DNA of 64,000 nt, taken from the NCBI RefSeq assembly GCF_000515335.1, contig NZ_KI911563.1, forward strand, positions 4,539,233 to 4,603,232, written 5' to 3'. This document shows positions 43,601 to 52,024 of this stretch, in pieces. The notes under the pieces are model-generated. The model saw only the letters and a list, made by a program, of their open reading frames with translations, was not told the DNA's origin and made no database searches. How positions within the stretch are numbered: position 1 is the first letter of the stretch; every line of letters begins with the position of its first letter. Origin of the DNA: Cohnella panacarvi Gsoil 349. GTDB taxonomy: Bacteria; Bacillota; Bacilli; Paenibacillales; Paenibacillaceae. The translations under genes and the position numbers were made by a program.

Positions 43601-44198
43601 CGACGAAGTCGCGCACGGCTTATCGCTGCAGATGCTTACCTATCTCGACGTCGTCGTCTCCCATGCGCCCCACTGGCTAGGGAAACCGGCGAAGCCGGCG
43701 GGCGTCCTCTATTTCCACGTGCAGAATCCGCTGATCGTGACGCCGAACGGACTGTCCGCGGAAGAAGCGCGCGAAGCGCTGTTCAGGCAATATCGGATGC
43801 AGGGATTGCTGCTGGCCGACGGAGACTCGGTCAAGCTGATGGATGAAACGCTGGGCGGCGCGAGCAAGTCCGCGGTCATCCCGGTCGAATTCAAGAAGGA
43901 CGGCACGTTCTCGTCCCGATCCCAAGTGGCGGACGAAGGCCAATGGAACGTGCTCCGCGGATCGGTAAGAGCGCAAATTCGCCAGATCGGCAGACGGATC
44001 GTAAGCGGAGACGTCGCGATCAAGCCGTATAAGATGGACCGCCGCAGCCCTTGCCAATTCTGCGAATACCGCCCGGTATGCCATATCGACGCGGAAGTGG
44101 ACGGAAATCCGCATCAGACGTTAACGCGGGCGGTCAATAAGGACGAGCTGTGGCAGCGGATCGCGAAGACGGCCGAGGAAGGGGGAGGTCCGCAATGA
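40659..44198 (+). CDS. addB: AddB helicase-nuclease subunit
   Basis: The 1179-residue subunit of the AddAB recombination enzyme processes double-strand ends. It has Walker A GRSGSGKT (8-15), the C-terminal nuclease motif RIMDYKSSN and the four Cys of the iron-sulfur clasp (VACPFQHFA and the C-terminal PCQFCEYRPVCHID). Length matches the family. I chose the ATG at 40659, 8 nt after AAGGAGG. Its stop overlaps addA (ATGA). Confidence 0.96.
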   Translation: MSLRLITGRSGSGKTRFVLDEIRSKLQQDPLGAPLILIVPEQATFQAEYAMVTTPGLGGFMRAQVLSFRRLAFRVMQETGGAAVIPIHDNGKAMLLHKILEAKRDGLKLFRGGATESGLVARMNELLTELKRYGTGSAELLGRAEAEARLASGHAQGSLLSLKLHDLSIVYEEMEQELAGRWLDGEDMLGWLTKGAHAAPSLEGAEIWFDGFHGFTPNEYAAIEALLKRVNNLSVTLCVDRPYPAGERPDELASFYPTAVTSALLCELADAAGVRVAPAVTLSPEVSPRFANNPMLAFVDRNWDNRQRWQGDAAVLHPDHPDCGLSLHAAVNRRAEVEAVARDMLRRVREKGCRWRELAVFVRRIGDYSDLLTAIFGEYGIPFYLDGKSSVSHHPFVEFVRSALECVAGGWKSEAVFRCAKTDLLGAADTIVTRDEIDRLENYALAKGIDGWRWHDDRAWVPLHRGDIEEEPEEGDQGEAMSRLLAVRDALLQPLVALEKRMKAAHTVRDLCESLYAFLEETCAADTLERWSRADAENGQPGRTMVHRPLWDGVLNLLDQLVELMGDQPKDVNLFAGMIDSGLEELKLGAVPPSLDGVLIGSPERTRSDRVQIVYLLGASDGVMPMRIAENGLLDEQERDRLAADGIAMAPGARRRLLDERFLAYLTLTTASKHLWISYPQADEEGAAILPSSWIKTLQKRFPGIPVAQIAAEPHPAEPEQEQLAYAVHPGRALTHLIARLRGWRQGEAIAPGWWAVYEWLRGREGWRDRLASLVGSLRYTNEEKPLLPETSRLLYGDRLLASVSRMERFVACPFQHFAAHGLRLKERQLYRVDSPDIGQLFHAALRQTTEKLFAEGAAGMDAMRWQAEAAAAVERLLPRVQSRILLSSGRHQVMARKLRDIVSQASAIIGKHAGLSRFKPVGLELSFGPNGLLPPLSLELEHGRYMDVAGRIDRVDAAESAEGLLLRIMDYKSSNVKLKLDEVAHGLSLQMLTYLDVVVSHAPHWLGKPAKPAGVLYFHVQNPLIVTPNGLSAEEAREALFRQYRMQGLLLADGDSVKLMDETLGGASKSAVIPVEFKKDGTFSSRSQVADEGQWNVLRGSVRAQIRQIGRRIVSGDVAIKPYKMDRRSPCQFCEYRPVCHIDAEVDGNPHQTLTRAVNKDELWQRIAKTAEEGGGPQ

Positions 44199-47100
44199 GC
44201 AAGCAGCTAGATTGGCCTCTTAAACCGGAAGGCAGCCAGTGGACGAACGAACAATGGGCCGCGATCGTAGCGGACGACTCCGACTTGCTCGTCGCCGCGG
44301 CTGCGGGCTCGGGCAAGACGGCCGTGCTCGTCGAGCGCATTATCTCGCGGATCGCGGACGAGACGAAGCCGCTCGACGTGGACGCGATGCTCGTCGCTAC
44401 GTTCACGAAGGCGGCGGCCGCCGAGATGAAGGAGCGCATCCGCCACGCGCTGGACGCGGCGCTCGAGAAGTCGCCGGACTCCAAGCACCTTCGGCGGCAG
44501 CTTGCGCTGCTTCCGAGAGCTTCCGTCACGACGCTCCATTCTTTCTGTCAACGGATCATCGAGCAATACGCGCCGCTGATCGATCTCGATCCCGGTTTCC
44601 GCATGGCGAACGAGACGGAGTCCGAGCTGTTGCGCATGGACACGCTCGACGAGCTGTTCGAGGAACGTTACGCCGAAGAAGGCGATCAAGGGCCGTTAGC
44701 CCTGCTCGCCGACGTATTCGGCGGAGAACGCAGCGACGAACCGCTGCACCGGCTCGTATTGGAGCTTCACGAATTCGCCGGCAGCAACCCTTGGCCGACG
44801 CACTGGCTTCGGTCGATGGCAGGGCAATTCCGCGGCGCCGATGCCGGCAGCTTGCCGAGATCGCTATGGGTGAAGAGCTTGATGAGCGATACGATGCTTC
44901 AACTGCAGGGCACGATTTATATGCTGCGGTCCGCCTTGCGATTGGCTCAAGAGCCGGGGGGACCTGAGCCTTACATCGATACGATCGTCGCCGAAATCGA
45001 CGGTCTCGAGAACGTCGCCGACGCCTTCAGAACCGGCGGGTGGCCGGAATGGCAGACGGCCGTCGCGAATATCTCCTTCGGGAGGCTTAAGCCTTGCAAA
45101 GGCGACGATTACGACCCGGTCCTGATCGAGCGGACGAAAGGGTTGCGCGACAGCGCCAAAAAGGCGGCCGGGAAGCTGTCGGAGGAATGGCTCGTCCGTT
45201 CTCCGGAGCGGTACGCCGAAGAGCTCCGCGCGATTGCGCCGCATATCGAGCAGCTCGCCGAGCTGGCGATCTCCTTCGGCGAGCGGTACGAGCAGGCGAA
45301 GCGGGCGAAAGGCCTGCTCGATTTCAGCGATCTGGAGCACTACGCGCTTCGCATCCTGCGCGATCCGTCATCGACGCCGGAGAATAGCGTGCCGTCTCCG
45401 GCCGCGCTCCATTTCCGCGATCGGTTCGCCGAAATCTACTTGGACGAGTATCAGGACACGAACGAGGTGCAGGAAGCGATCGTCTCCCTGATCGCGCGCA
45501 GCCGCCCCGGCAACGTGTTCATGGTCGGCGACGTGAAGCAGAGCATCTACCGTTTCCGGCTTGCGGAGCCGGGACTTTTCTTGCATAAATACAAAACCTA
45601 CGACGTACTGACGGCGGAACAAGACGGGTACGGCTTGGCGCCGGCCGAGACGGCCGCGGAAGACGGCGGCGAGGCGGACGGCCTGCGCATCGACTTGGCG
45701 AGAAACTTCCGCAGCCGCAGGGAAATCATTCACGCGGTCAACCATGTGTTTCGATTGATCATGCGCGAGCCGGTCGGCGAGATGAATTACGACGACAAGG
45801 CCGAGTTGATTTACGGCGAGGGGTATCCGGACATAGTTAACGGAAACGCGGAAACTCCGGCTTCGCCGTACTCGGTCGAAATGATCGTCATCGACTCTGC
45901 GAAGCCTTCGGAGGATTCGCAAGAAGGGAGCGATCCCGACAACGCGAACTTCGCTGAGGCAGGAGAAGCGGACGCTTCCCCCGAAGGCGAAGCCGAAGCC
46001 GAGGATGCGGAAACCTCTCAGCTTGAAGCCCGTTGCATCGCGGCGGAAATCCGGAAGCTGATGGGCATGGACGGCGACGGGAACGCGCCGCCGTTCGCCG
46101 TGTACGAAGGCAAGAGCAAGCTCCATCGTCCCTTGCAGTTCCGCGACATCGTCATCTTGCTTCGCGCGGTCTCTTCGCAGGCGCCGGCGCTGCTCGACGA
46201 GCTGAGAGCCGCGGGCATACCCGCCTACGCCGACCTGGCTACCGGCTACTTCGCCGCCACGGAAGTCGACGTCATGTTATCGCTGCTGTCCATTATCGAT
46301 AACCCGCATCAGGATATTCCGCTGGCCGGCGTGCTTCGTTCGCCGATCGGAGGCTTTAATGCCGAGGAGCTGGCGCTTATTCGGCTCAGCGAGCGCCGCG
46401 CGAGCTATTGGGACGCGGCGAACGCCGCCGCAAGGCCGGATGCCTCGGCGGATCGGACGCACCAAGCTCTCGGTCGCAAGTTGTCCGCATTCATCGCCAG
46501 ACTGAGCGGCTGGCGGGACTTCGCGCGCAGGGAACCGCTTGGCGATCTTCTATGGCTGCTCTACCGCGAGACGGGTTATTACGATTACGTCGGCGGGTTG
46601 CCGGGCGGAGGCCAGCGGCAAGCGAACCTTCGGGCGCTCGTGAACCGGGCTGCGCAGTATGAGCAATCCTCGCGCTTCCGCGGCTTGTTCCGCTTCCTTC
46701 GCTATCTCGGAAGGATGCGCGACACCGGAGCGGACTTAGGCGCGGCGCGCGCGCTCGGAGAAAGCGAGAACGTCGTGCGCATCGTCTCGATTCATCGCTC
46801 CAAAGGGCTCGAGTATCCGGTCGTATTCGCTGCGGGGCTCGGCCGCTCGTTCAATCGCAGAGACTTGAACGGGACGTTCCTGACGCATAAGAAGCTGGGC
46901 TTCGGGCCGAGAATGGTGGAGACGAAGACGCGCGTCGCTTATCCGACGCTTCCGCAGCTCGCCATAAGGCGCAAGATGGCCGGAGAGATGCTGGCGGAAG
47001 AAATGCGCGTGCTGTACGTGGCGCTTACCAGGCCGAAAGAGAAGCTCTACCTGATCGGAACGAGCAAGGACGCCGCGAAAGCCTGGGAGTCGTGGAGCGA

Positions 47101-48175
47101 GACGGCGGCGATGGCGACCGATCGGCTGCCCGACTTCGCGGCCGCTTCCGCCACGCGATATTTCGATTGGTTGGGCCCTGCGGCCGTCATCGCAAGCGAG
47201 CTCAAAGATCCCGAGCGACGGTGGATCCGTTCGATCGTGCCCGCGTCCGAGTTCACCCGCAGGAAGGAAACCGATTCCGGGGCAACGTCCCGTGAACAAC
47301 AACGCTTGTGGGAAGCGGTTCTGCAAGCGGGACCGGTGGACGCACCGGCAACGGAACGTTCCGCCGCGGTCGCGAGCGCGCTGTCATGGCAATATCCCGA
47401 GCTCGCCGCCGCGCAATCCGCGGCCAAAACCTCGATTACCGCGCTTAAGAATCGCTTGGACGCTGCCCGTCTGCCGTCTGAAGTGGCGCATTCGTCCGAC
47501 GAAGGCGGGGAAGGAGCCGACGCGGATGACGATTCGCTCCGCCTGTCGGCCGGCGACGAGCCCGACTTGAAGCCTGATCTATCGACCGAACCGTCGCAAT
47601 CCGCCGCCACGTTCCGGCTTCGCCGTCCGCGCTTCATGTCCGCGCGGCAGCTTACGCCTGCCGAGCGAGGATCGGCGTTCCACTTGGCCATGCAGCATCT
47701 GCCGATTCTGCAAGGTACCGATACTCCGCAAATCGTCGCCATGCTCGACCGCCTGGTCGAACGGCGCATATTGTCGCACGAACAACGGCAAGCGATCGAC
47801 GCCGACGCCGTTGCCGCATTCTGCCGAACGCCGCTGTATGACAGAATGTGTGCGGCGACGAAGGTTTGGCGGGAAGTGCCGTTCACCTGCGGACTTGCGG
47901 CCGGAGACGTATATCCGGCGTTGCGCGGGACCGGCCAGGGCGACACCGTCATGATCCAAGGCATCATCGACTGTCTGTTCGCGGATGCCGGCGGGCTCGT
48001 CTTGATCGATTACAAGACGGACAGCCTGAAGGGCGGCTCCGCCCCTCAAGCGGCGGAGAAGCACAGGTTTCAGGTCGAACAGTACAGCGAAGCGATCGGG
48101 CGAATCGTCGGCCGGGACGTCGCCGAAGCCTACGTCTACTTCTTCGACGGCGGCGAAGCCGTGAGATTGATATAA
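44195..48175 (+). CDS. addA: AddA helicase-nuclease subunit
   Basis: The 1326-residue UvrD-type helicase/nuclease pairs with AddB. Walker A is AAAGSGKT (35-42), Walker B IYLDEYQDTN, motif VVRIVSIHRSKGLEYPVVF and the C-terminal nuclease block GLVLIDYKTDSL. Acidic linker inserts (about 590-625 and 1105-1135) explain its length. GGGGGAGG precedes the ATG, and the four-base overlap with addB suggests coupling. Confidence 0.96.
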   Translation: MSKQLDWPLKPEGSQWTNEQWAAIVADDSDLLVAAAAGSGKTAVLVERIISRIADETKPLDVDAMLVATFTKAAAAEMKERIRHALDAALEKSPDSKHLRRQLALLPRASVTTLHSFCQRIIEQYAPLIDLDPGFRMANETESELLRMDTLDELFEERYAEEGDQGPLALLADVFGGERSDEPLHRLVLELHEFAGSNPWPTHWLRSMAGQFRGADAGSLPRSLWVKSLMSDTMLQLQGTIYMLRSALRLAQEPGGPEPYIDTIVAEIDGLENVADAFRTGGWPEWQTAVANISFGRLKPCKGDDYDPVLIERTKGLRDSAKKAAGKLSEEWLVRSPERYAEELRAIAPHIEQLAELAISFGERYEQAKRAKGLLDFSDLEHYALRILRDPSSTPENSVPSPAALHFRDRFAEIYLDEYQDTNEVQEAIVSLIARSRPGNVFMVGDVKQSIYRFRLAEPGLFLHKYKTYDVLTAEQDGYGLAPAETAAEDGGEADGLRIDLARNFRSRREIIHAVNHVFRLIMREPVGEMNYDDKAELIYGEGYPDIVNGNAETPASPYSVEMIVIDSAKPSEDSQEGSDPDNANFAEAGEADASPEGEAEAEDAETSQLEARCIAAEIRKLMGMDGDGNAPPFAVYEGKSKLHRPLQFRDIVILLRAVSSQAPALLDELRAAGIPAYADLATGYFAATEVDVMLSLLSIIDNPHQDIPLAGVLRSPIGGFNAEELALIRLSERRASYWDAANAAARPDASADRTHQALGRKLSAFIARLSGWRDFARREPLGDLLWLLYRETGYYDYVGGLPGGGQRQANLRALVNRAAQYEQSSRFRGLFRFLRYLGRMRDTGADLGAARALGESENVVRIVSIHRSKGLEYPVVFAAGLGRSFNRRDLNGTFLTHKKLGFGPRMVETKTRVAYPTLPQLAIRRKMAGEMLAEEMRVLYVALTRPKEKLYLIGTSKDAAKAWESWSETAAMATDRLPDFAAASATRYFDWLGPAAVIASELKDPERRWIRSIVPASEFTRRKETDSGATSREQQRLWEAVLQAGPVDAPATERSAAVASALSWQYPELAAAQSAAKTSITALKNRLDAARLPSEVAHSSDEGGEGADADDDSLRLSAGDEPDLKPDLSTEPSQSAATFRLRRPRFMSARQLTPAERGSAFHLAMQHLPILQGTDTPQIVAMLDRLVERRILSHEQRQAIDADAVAAFCRTPLYDRMCAATKVWREVPFTCGLAAGDVYPALRGTGQGDTVMIQGIIDCLFADAGGLVLIDYKTDSLKGGSAPQAAEKHRFQVEQYSEAIGRIVGRDVAEAYVYFFDGGEAVRLI

Positions 48176-48190
48176 CGATTGGAGGACGTT

Positions 48191-48820
48191 ATGGAAGCCA
48201 AACAGAAGAAATCGTACACGGTTCCCGTGTTGCTCGTCTGTGTCGTCATTCTGGCCGTTTTATGCATTTTGTTCTATTCTTCGAGCTTGCTGAACCAGCA
48301 GAACGAGAAGTCCGACAGAGGCATGCGGCTATCCGAGAAATACGTGTTCTCGCAAACTTACGCGTCGTTGTTGCGGGAAGGAGCCGAGCAACTGCTTGGA
48401 GCGTCCTCGGAGACGGACCGGCTGCAAGCGAAAGAGAAGCTGGGCGAAGCCAGGTTCGCGTCGATGGAAGCGGTCGGTTTGATCGGCGAAGCCCTGCGCA
48501 TGAGAGAGGGAATGGCGGAGGAAGAGGCGAAGCACGTAAAGGAGCAGCTGCTTGGTGCGCTATGGAGCTCGGACAGTCCGCTTAATACGGTAGGCGAGCA
48601 CGAGGGCCGGCTAACCGAAACGGAAAGAACGATGCTCGAGAACGTCGCCGTAAGCGCGGCTAAAGCCGAAGGAGCTCTCGGCAAGTTCCGCGCTCCGTCC
48701 GGCATCGCCGGGTATCGGATCATGGCCGGAGGCGGGGAGTGGCTGGATACGGTGCTCGAAGCGAAGGCAAGTTTGGATGCGATCGCCGATGCGGTGTCCA
48801 AGCCCATTTTGAATCCTTGA
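48191..48820 (+). CDS. Single-pass membrane protein, unknown
   Basis: The 209-residue protein has an N-terminal transmembrane segment (VPVLLVCVVILAVLCILFYSS) and a helical, Glu/Ala-rich outer region with no recognised domain. GGAGG is 5 nt before the ATG. It follows addA by 15 bp and may be cotranscribed. No function is proposed. Confidence 0.65.
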   Translation: MEAKQKKSYTVPVLLVCVVILAVLCILFYSSSLLNQQNEKSDRGMRLSEKYVFSQTYASLLREGAEQLLGASSETDRLQAKEKLGEARFASMEAVGLIGEALRMREGMAEEEAKHVKEQLLGALWSSDSPLNTVGEHEGRLTETERTMLENVAVSAAKAEGALGKFRAPSGIAGYRIMAGGGEWLDTVLEAKASLDAIADAVSKPILNP

Positions 48821-48881
48821 GGTAGCCATTCGCCCACCTAGGCATATGCTGAAGGTGATAGAGCCTCAAGGAGGAAAGACG

Positions 48882-49274
48882 ATGATGGAAAAGAAACCTA
48901 CCGCATCTATGATGATGCCTATGGCTAAGCAAGCACAGACGGGGGTCCTGCCGATCGCCGCGCAGCAGCCGGCAATGATCTCGCAGGCAGCAGCGCCGAT
49001 GGCGCACAAACCAAACAAAGAAGCGTGCTTATCGTATATGCATCGATACGTGGAAGTGCAGGCGGCTGACGGTTATTGTTACGACGGTATCGTCGAGCAT
49101 GTCGACGATCAATGGCTATGTCTGGCGGTACCCGGAGCGGTGGACCAGATGCGCGGCTTTTTCCCGGGGCCGTTCTACCCGCCCTTCGCGCCGTTTCGCC
49201 CCCGCAGGTTCAACCGGCTCGTGCTGCCGCTTGCCGCGCTGACGGCGTTGACGCTGCTGCCCTATTACTGGTAA
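48882..49274 (+). CDS. Hypothetical protein with Met/Ala-rich N-terminus
   Basis: The 130-residue protein begins with a low-complexity stretch (TASMMMPMAKQAQ), then a small domain YMHRYVEVQAADGYCYDGIVEHVDDQWLCL that looks like an Sm-like or PRC barrel fold, and a C-terminal Pro/Phe-rich and hydrophobic end (FPGPFYPPFAPFRP). AAGGAGG precedes the first ATG by 7 nt. Its shape suggests a spore-coat or envelope protein, which is inference. Confidence 0.6.
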   Translation: MMEKKPTASMMMPMAKQAQTGVLPIAAQQPAMISQAAAPMAHKPNKEACLSYMHRYVEVQAADGYCYDGIVEHVDDQWLCLAVPGAVDQMRGFFPGPFYPPFAPFRPRRFNRLVLPLAALTALTLLPYYW

Positions 49275-49278
49275 TTAA

Positions 49279-49313
49279 CGGAGAGCTTGTTGCCTCGCGC
49301 GGCGAGCTCTCCG
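49279..49313 (+). terminator. Hairpin after the Met-rich hypothetical gene
   Basis: CGGAGAGCT and AGCTCTCCG form a 9-bp stem with an inner GCC/GGC, followed by CGTCTTTG; a probable terminator. Confidence 0.65.
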
Positions 49314-49387
49314 CGTCTTTGTTGGACTCGGACCATTCCGATCAGTTATGATAATGTATATTTCCATATGATCGAGGTGTTCGGTTC

Positions 49388-49735
49388 ATGAGTTGTCTAT
49401 TTTGCAAAATCATAGAAGGATCGATTCCGTCGCGCAAAGCGTACGAAGACGAGCACATCGTGGCTTTCCACGACATTGCGCCCCAAGCGCCGGTCCATAT
49501 TCTGGTCATTCCGAAGAAGCATTTCGCCGCGTTGAACGATGCACAGCCGGAAGACATCGAGCTTCTCGGACGCATCCAGCTCGCCGCTCAGCACGTCGCC
49601 AAGGAAGCCGGGATCGCGGAAAGCGGATATCGGGTCGTCACGAATAACGGTCCGGATGCGGGACAAGTCGTGTTTCACATTCACTATCACGTGCTCGGCG
49701 GAGAGAAGCTGGCGACGCTCGGCGGCAAGGAATAA
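49388..49735 (+). CDS. hit: HIT-family nucleotide hydrolase (HinT-like)
   Basis: The 115-residue protein has the histidine triad HIHYHVLGG (His97, 99, 101) and the zinc-type Cys pair CLFC near the start, as in HinT proteins that hydrolyse adenosine phosphoramidates. GAGGTG lies before the ATG. It is upstream of rpsU, which has its own promoter. Confidence 0.92.
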   Translation: MSCLFCKIIEGSIPSRKAYEDEHIVAFHDIAPQAPVHILVIPKKHFAALNDAQPEDIELLGRIQLAAQHVAKEAGIAESGYRVVTNNGPDAGQVVFHIHYHVLGGEKLATLGGKE

Positions 49736-49762
49736 TTACCGGGATTTACGGCGTCGATGAAG

Positions 49763-49792
49763 TTGACACTGACTTTCCACTTCGCCTATAAT
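49763..49792 (+). promoter_or_regulatory. Sigma-A promoter of rpsU-yqeY
   Basis: Consensus TTGACA, an 18-bp spacer and consensus TATAAT lie 51 bp before rpsU. It is the strongest promoter match in the window. Confidence 0.88.
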
Positions 49793-49842
49793 GTACTTTG
49801 ATAACCGTGTGTTGTGGTCTGTTGCGGAGGGAGGGAAAACAG

Positions 49843-50016
49843 GTGTCCGAAACGAAAGTACGCAAAAATGAAACAATCGACGCTGCACTCCGCCGCTTTA
49901 AGCGCTCCATCGCCAAAGACGGCGTTCTCGCGGAAGTGAAGAAACGCAAACACTATGAGAAACCGAGCGTCAAACGGAAGAAAAAATCCGAAGCGGCTCG
50001 TAAACGCAAGTTCTAG
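49843..50016 (+). CDS. rpsU: 30S ribosomal protein S21
   Basis: The 57-residue basic protein starts with GTG ([20 protein letters not shown]) and ends in Lys/Arg-rich [15 protein letters not shown]21 helps 30S initiation. GAGGGAGGG precedes the start. It is followed by yqeY after 15 bp in the same operon, as in B. subtilis. Confidence 0.97.
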   Translation: MSETKVRKNETIDAALRRFKRSIAKDGVLAEVKKRKHYEKPSVKRKKKSEAARKRKF

Positions 50017-50031
50017 GAGGAATCCGCACGC

Positions 50032-50475
50032 ATGAACCTCGCGGAGCGTTTGAACGAAGACATGAAGCAAGCGATGAGAGATGGGAATAAATTCCGTCTT
50101 TCCACGATTCGGTTGGTTCGTGCAGCGATCAAAAACCAAGAAATCGATCTGCGCCGCACGCTTGACGATAACGAAACGCTTTCGGTGTTGAGCCGTGAAC
50201 TCAAGCAGCGACGAGATTCCCTCCTCGAATTTAAAAACGCGGGCCGGGAAGATTTGGTAAGCAACGTCAGCGCAGAAATTGAGATCATATCCGAATATCT
50301 TCCGAAACAGCTGAACGAAGAAGAAATCAAAGCTATTGTTGTGCAGACCATGCAAGAAACCGGTGCTTCTTCCAAAGCCGATATGGGAAAATTAATGGGT
50401 GCATTGATGCCGAAGGTGAAAGGCGTTGCCGACGGGAAAGTGGTCAATGGTATCGTCCAACAACTTCTGCAATGA
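50032..50475 (+). CDS. yqeY: GatB/YqeY domain protein
   Basis: The 147-residue helical protein has the Yqey signature (LNEDMKQAMRDGNKFRLSTIRLVRAAIKN, in parts MKQAMRDGNKFRLSTIR) and EYLPKQLNEEEI. YqeY resembles the tail of GatB and may bind tRNA; no confirmed function. TAGGAGGA lies 10 nt before the ATG. It ends at the terminator 50493-50519. Confidence 0.93.
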   Translation: MNLAERLNEDMKQAMRDGNKFRLSTIRLVRAAIKNQEIDLRRTLDDNETLSVLSRELKQRRDSLLEFKNAGREDLVSNVSAEIEIISEYLPKQLNEEEIKAIVVQTMQETGASSKADMGKLMGALMPKVKGVADGKVVNGIVQQLLQ

Positions 50476-50492
50476 TTTCATGCGAACGACAG

Positions 50493-50519
50493 GCACTCCC
50501 TTTGCGGGGAGTGCTTTTT
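50493..50519 (+). terminator. Terminator of rpsU-yqeY
   Basis: GCACTCCC, a 6-nt loop, GGGAGTGC and TTTTT form a standard terminator. Confidence 0.92.
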
Positions 50520-50538
50520 GCCGTCTCCGGGCGAAAGA

Positions 50539-50566
50539 TGGAACGCAACGCCCGAAAGATCGTAAT
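50539..50566 (+). promoter_or_regulatory. Sigma-W-like ECF promoter of the nfeD-floA operon
   Basis: TGGAAC, a 16-bp spacer and CGTAAT match the sigma-W pattern TGAAAC-N16-CGTATA, 40 bp before nfeD. The B. subtilis yqeZ-yqfA operon is under sigma W. Confidence 0.6.
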
Positions 50567-50605
50567 AATATACGTACAGGATCATAGATCGAAGGAGGAA
50601 TACAG

Positions 50606-51982
50606 GTGGTTCGAGTTCGGAAGAAACTCGCGCTGATTCTCGGGTTAATGCCTGTGCTGGCGGCGTTGTTCATAGCCATCCTGCCGCTTAGTGCCGCTAA
50701 CGCGGAGACGCGTTCAGCCGGCGCCGTGTACGTCATCCCCGTGAAGATGACCGTCGAAAGCGGATTGGCATCGTTCCTGGACCGCGCGTTAACGGAAGCG
50801 GAGGACGCGAAAGCTTCGCTTGTCGTTCTCGACGTCGACACGCCGGGCGGTCGGTTGGATACGGCAGAGGAGATCGGAATTCGCATCCGCGAGACTACCG
50901 TGCCGACTGTAGCGTTCGTGAGCGGCAAAGCGGCTTCGGCCGGCGCTTACTTGGCTCTGAACGCGGGCGATATCGCCATGGCGCCGGCAACGACGATCGG
51001 CGCGGCGATGATCGTGGATCAGAACGGCAACGCGGTGGACAATCCGAAATACGTCTCGTTCTGGAGCCAGGAGATGGCGGGCGCCGCGGAGCTGAACGGG
51101 CGAAACTCCGACATCGCGGTCAAGATGGTCGATCCGAGCCGAGAGCTGACGGTGCCCGAGCTGGGAGAAACGTACAAAGCCGGAACGATCTTGTCTCTGT
51201 CGGCTGAGAAAGCGCTTAAAGTCGGCTATGCCGATACGATCGCGAAGTCGGTCGAAGAAGTGATCGCATGGAAAGGCTTGAACGATCGTCCGGTCATCGA
51301 AGTGAATTTATCGCTCGCCGAGCACGTCTCCGAATTTCTGACCAGCCCGGGCATGACGACGATTCTGCTCATCTTAGGCATCGCCGGCGTTGCCATCGAA
51401 CTGCTCGTGCCGGGCTTCGGCGTTCCGGGCATCGTCGGAGTCATCGCGTTCGGCTTGTATTTCTTCGGACAATTCGTGGCGGGCTTCGCCGGAATGGAAG
51501 CGGTCGTGCTCTTCGTCATCGGTCTGATTCTGCTCGTATCGGAGCTGTTTATTCCTAGCTTCGGAATATTGGGCATACTTGGAAGCGCGGCCGTCATTGC
51601 GGGCATTACGATGGGGGCGCAGGATACGGGAGACGCGCTGAGCTCGCTTGGGCTGTCTCTATTAATCGCGATCCTCATCATCGCCGTGTTCGTCTATATT
51701 TTCCGCAAGCGCGGCGTCTGGAACCGGTTCATCCTGCGCGAGGCGCTGACGACCGAGCAAGGCTACGTTCCGAACAATCCTCGGGAAAGCTTGATCGGCA
51801 GTGAGGGCGTTGCGATTAGCGAACTTCGCCCGGCAGGTATTGCCGAAATCCGTGGAGAACGCGTCGATGTCGTCACAGGAGGCGAGTTCGTGGAACGCGG
51901 GCGGATGGTTCGCGTCGTTGCGGTAGACGGTACGCGGATCGTCGTGCAGGAAGTGAAGCACGGTACGACGAAATTATTGTAG
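50606..51982 (+). CDS. nfeD: NfeD-type membrane serine protease-like protein (YqeZ)
   Basis: The 458-residue protein has a signal peptide, a ClpP/crotonase-like protease domain with VDTPGGRLDTA and KAASAGAYLA, four to five membrane segments and a C-terminal OB-fold NfeD domain (GSEGVAISELRPAGIAEIRGERVDVVTGG, in parts GVAISELRPAG and RVDVVTGG). With the flotillin downstream it forms membrane microdomain assemblies. Start GTG with AAGGAGGAA upstream. Transcription likely from the ECF promoter at 50539. Confidence 0.92.
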   Translation: MVRVRKKLALILGLMPVLAALFIAILPLSAANAETRSAGAVYVIPVKMTVESGLASFLDRALTEAEDAKASLVVLDVDTPGGRLDTAEEIGIRIRETTVPTVAFVSGKAASAGAYLALNAGDIAMAPATTIGAAMIVDQNGNAVDNPKYVSFWSQEMAGAAELNGRNSDIAVKMVDPSRELTVPELGETYKAGTILSLSAEKALKVGYADTIAKSVEEVIAWKGLNDRPVIEVNLSLAEHVSEFLTSPGMTTILLILGIAGVAIELLVPGFGVPGIVGVIAFGLYFFGQFVAGFAGMEAVVLFVIGLILLVSELFIPSFGILGILGSAAVIAGITMGAQDTGDALSSLGLSLLIAILIIAVFVYIFRKRGVWNRFILREALTTEQGYVPNNPRESLIGSEGVAISELRPAGIAEIRGERVDVVTGGEFVERGRMVRVVAVDGTRIVVQEVKHGTTKLL

Positions 51983-52024
51983 AGTCACTTTAAAACTATA
52001 CTCTTCGTGGAGGTTATCTAATCG

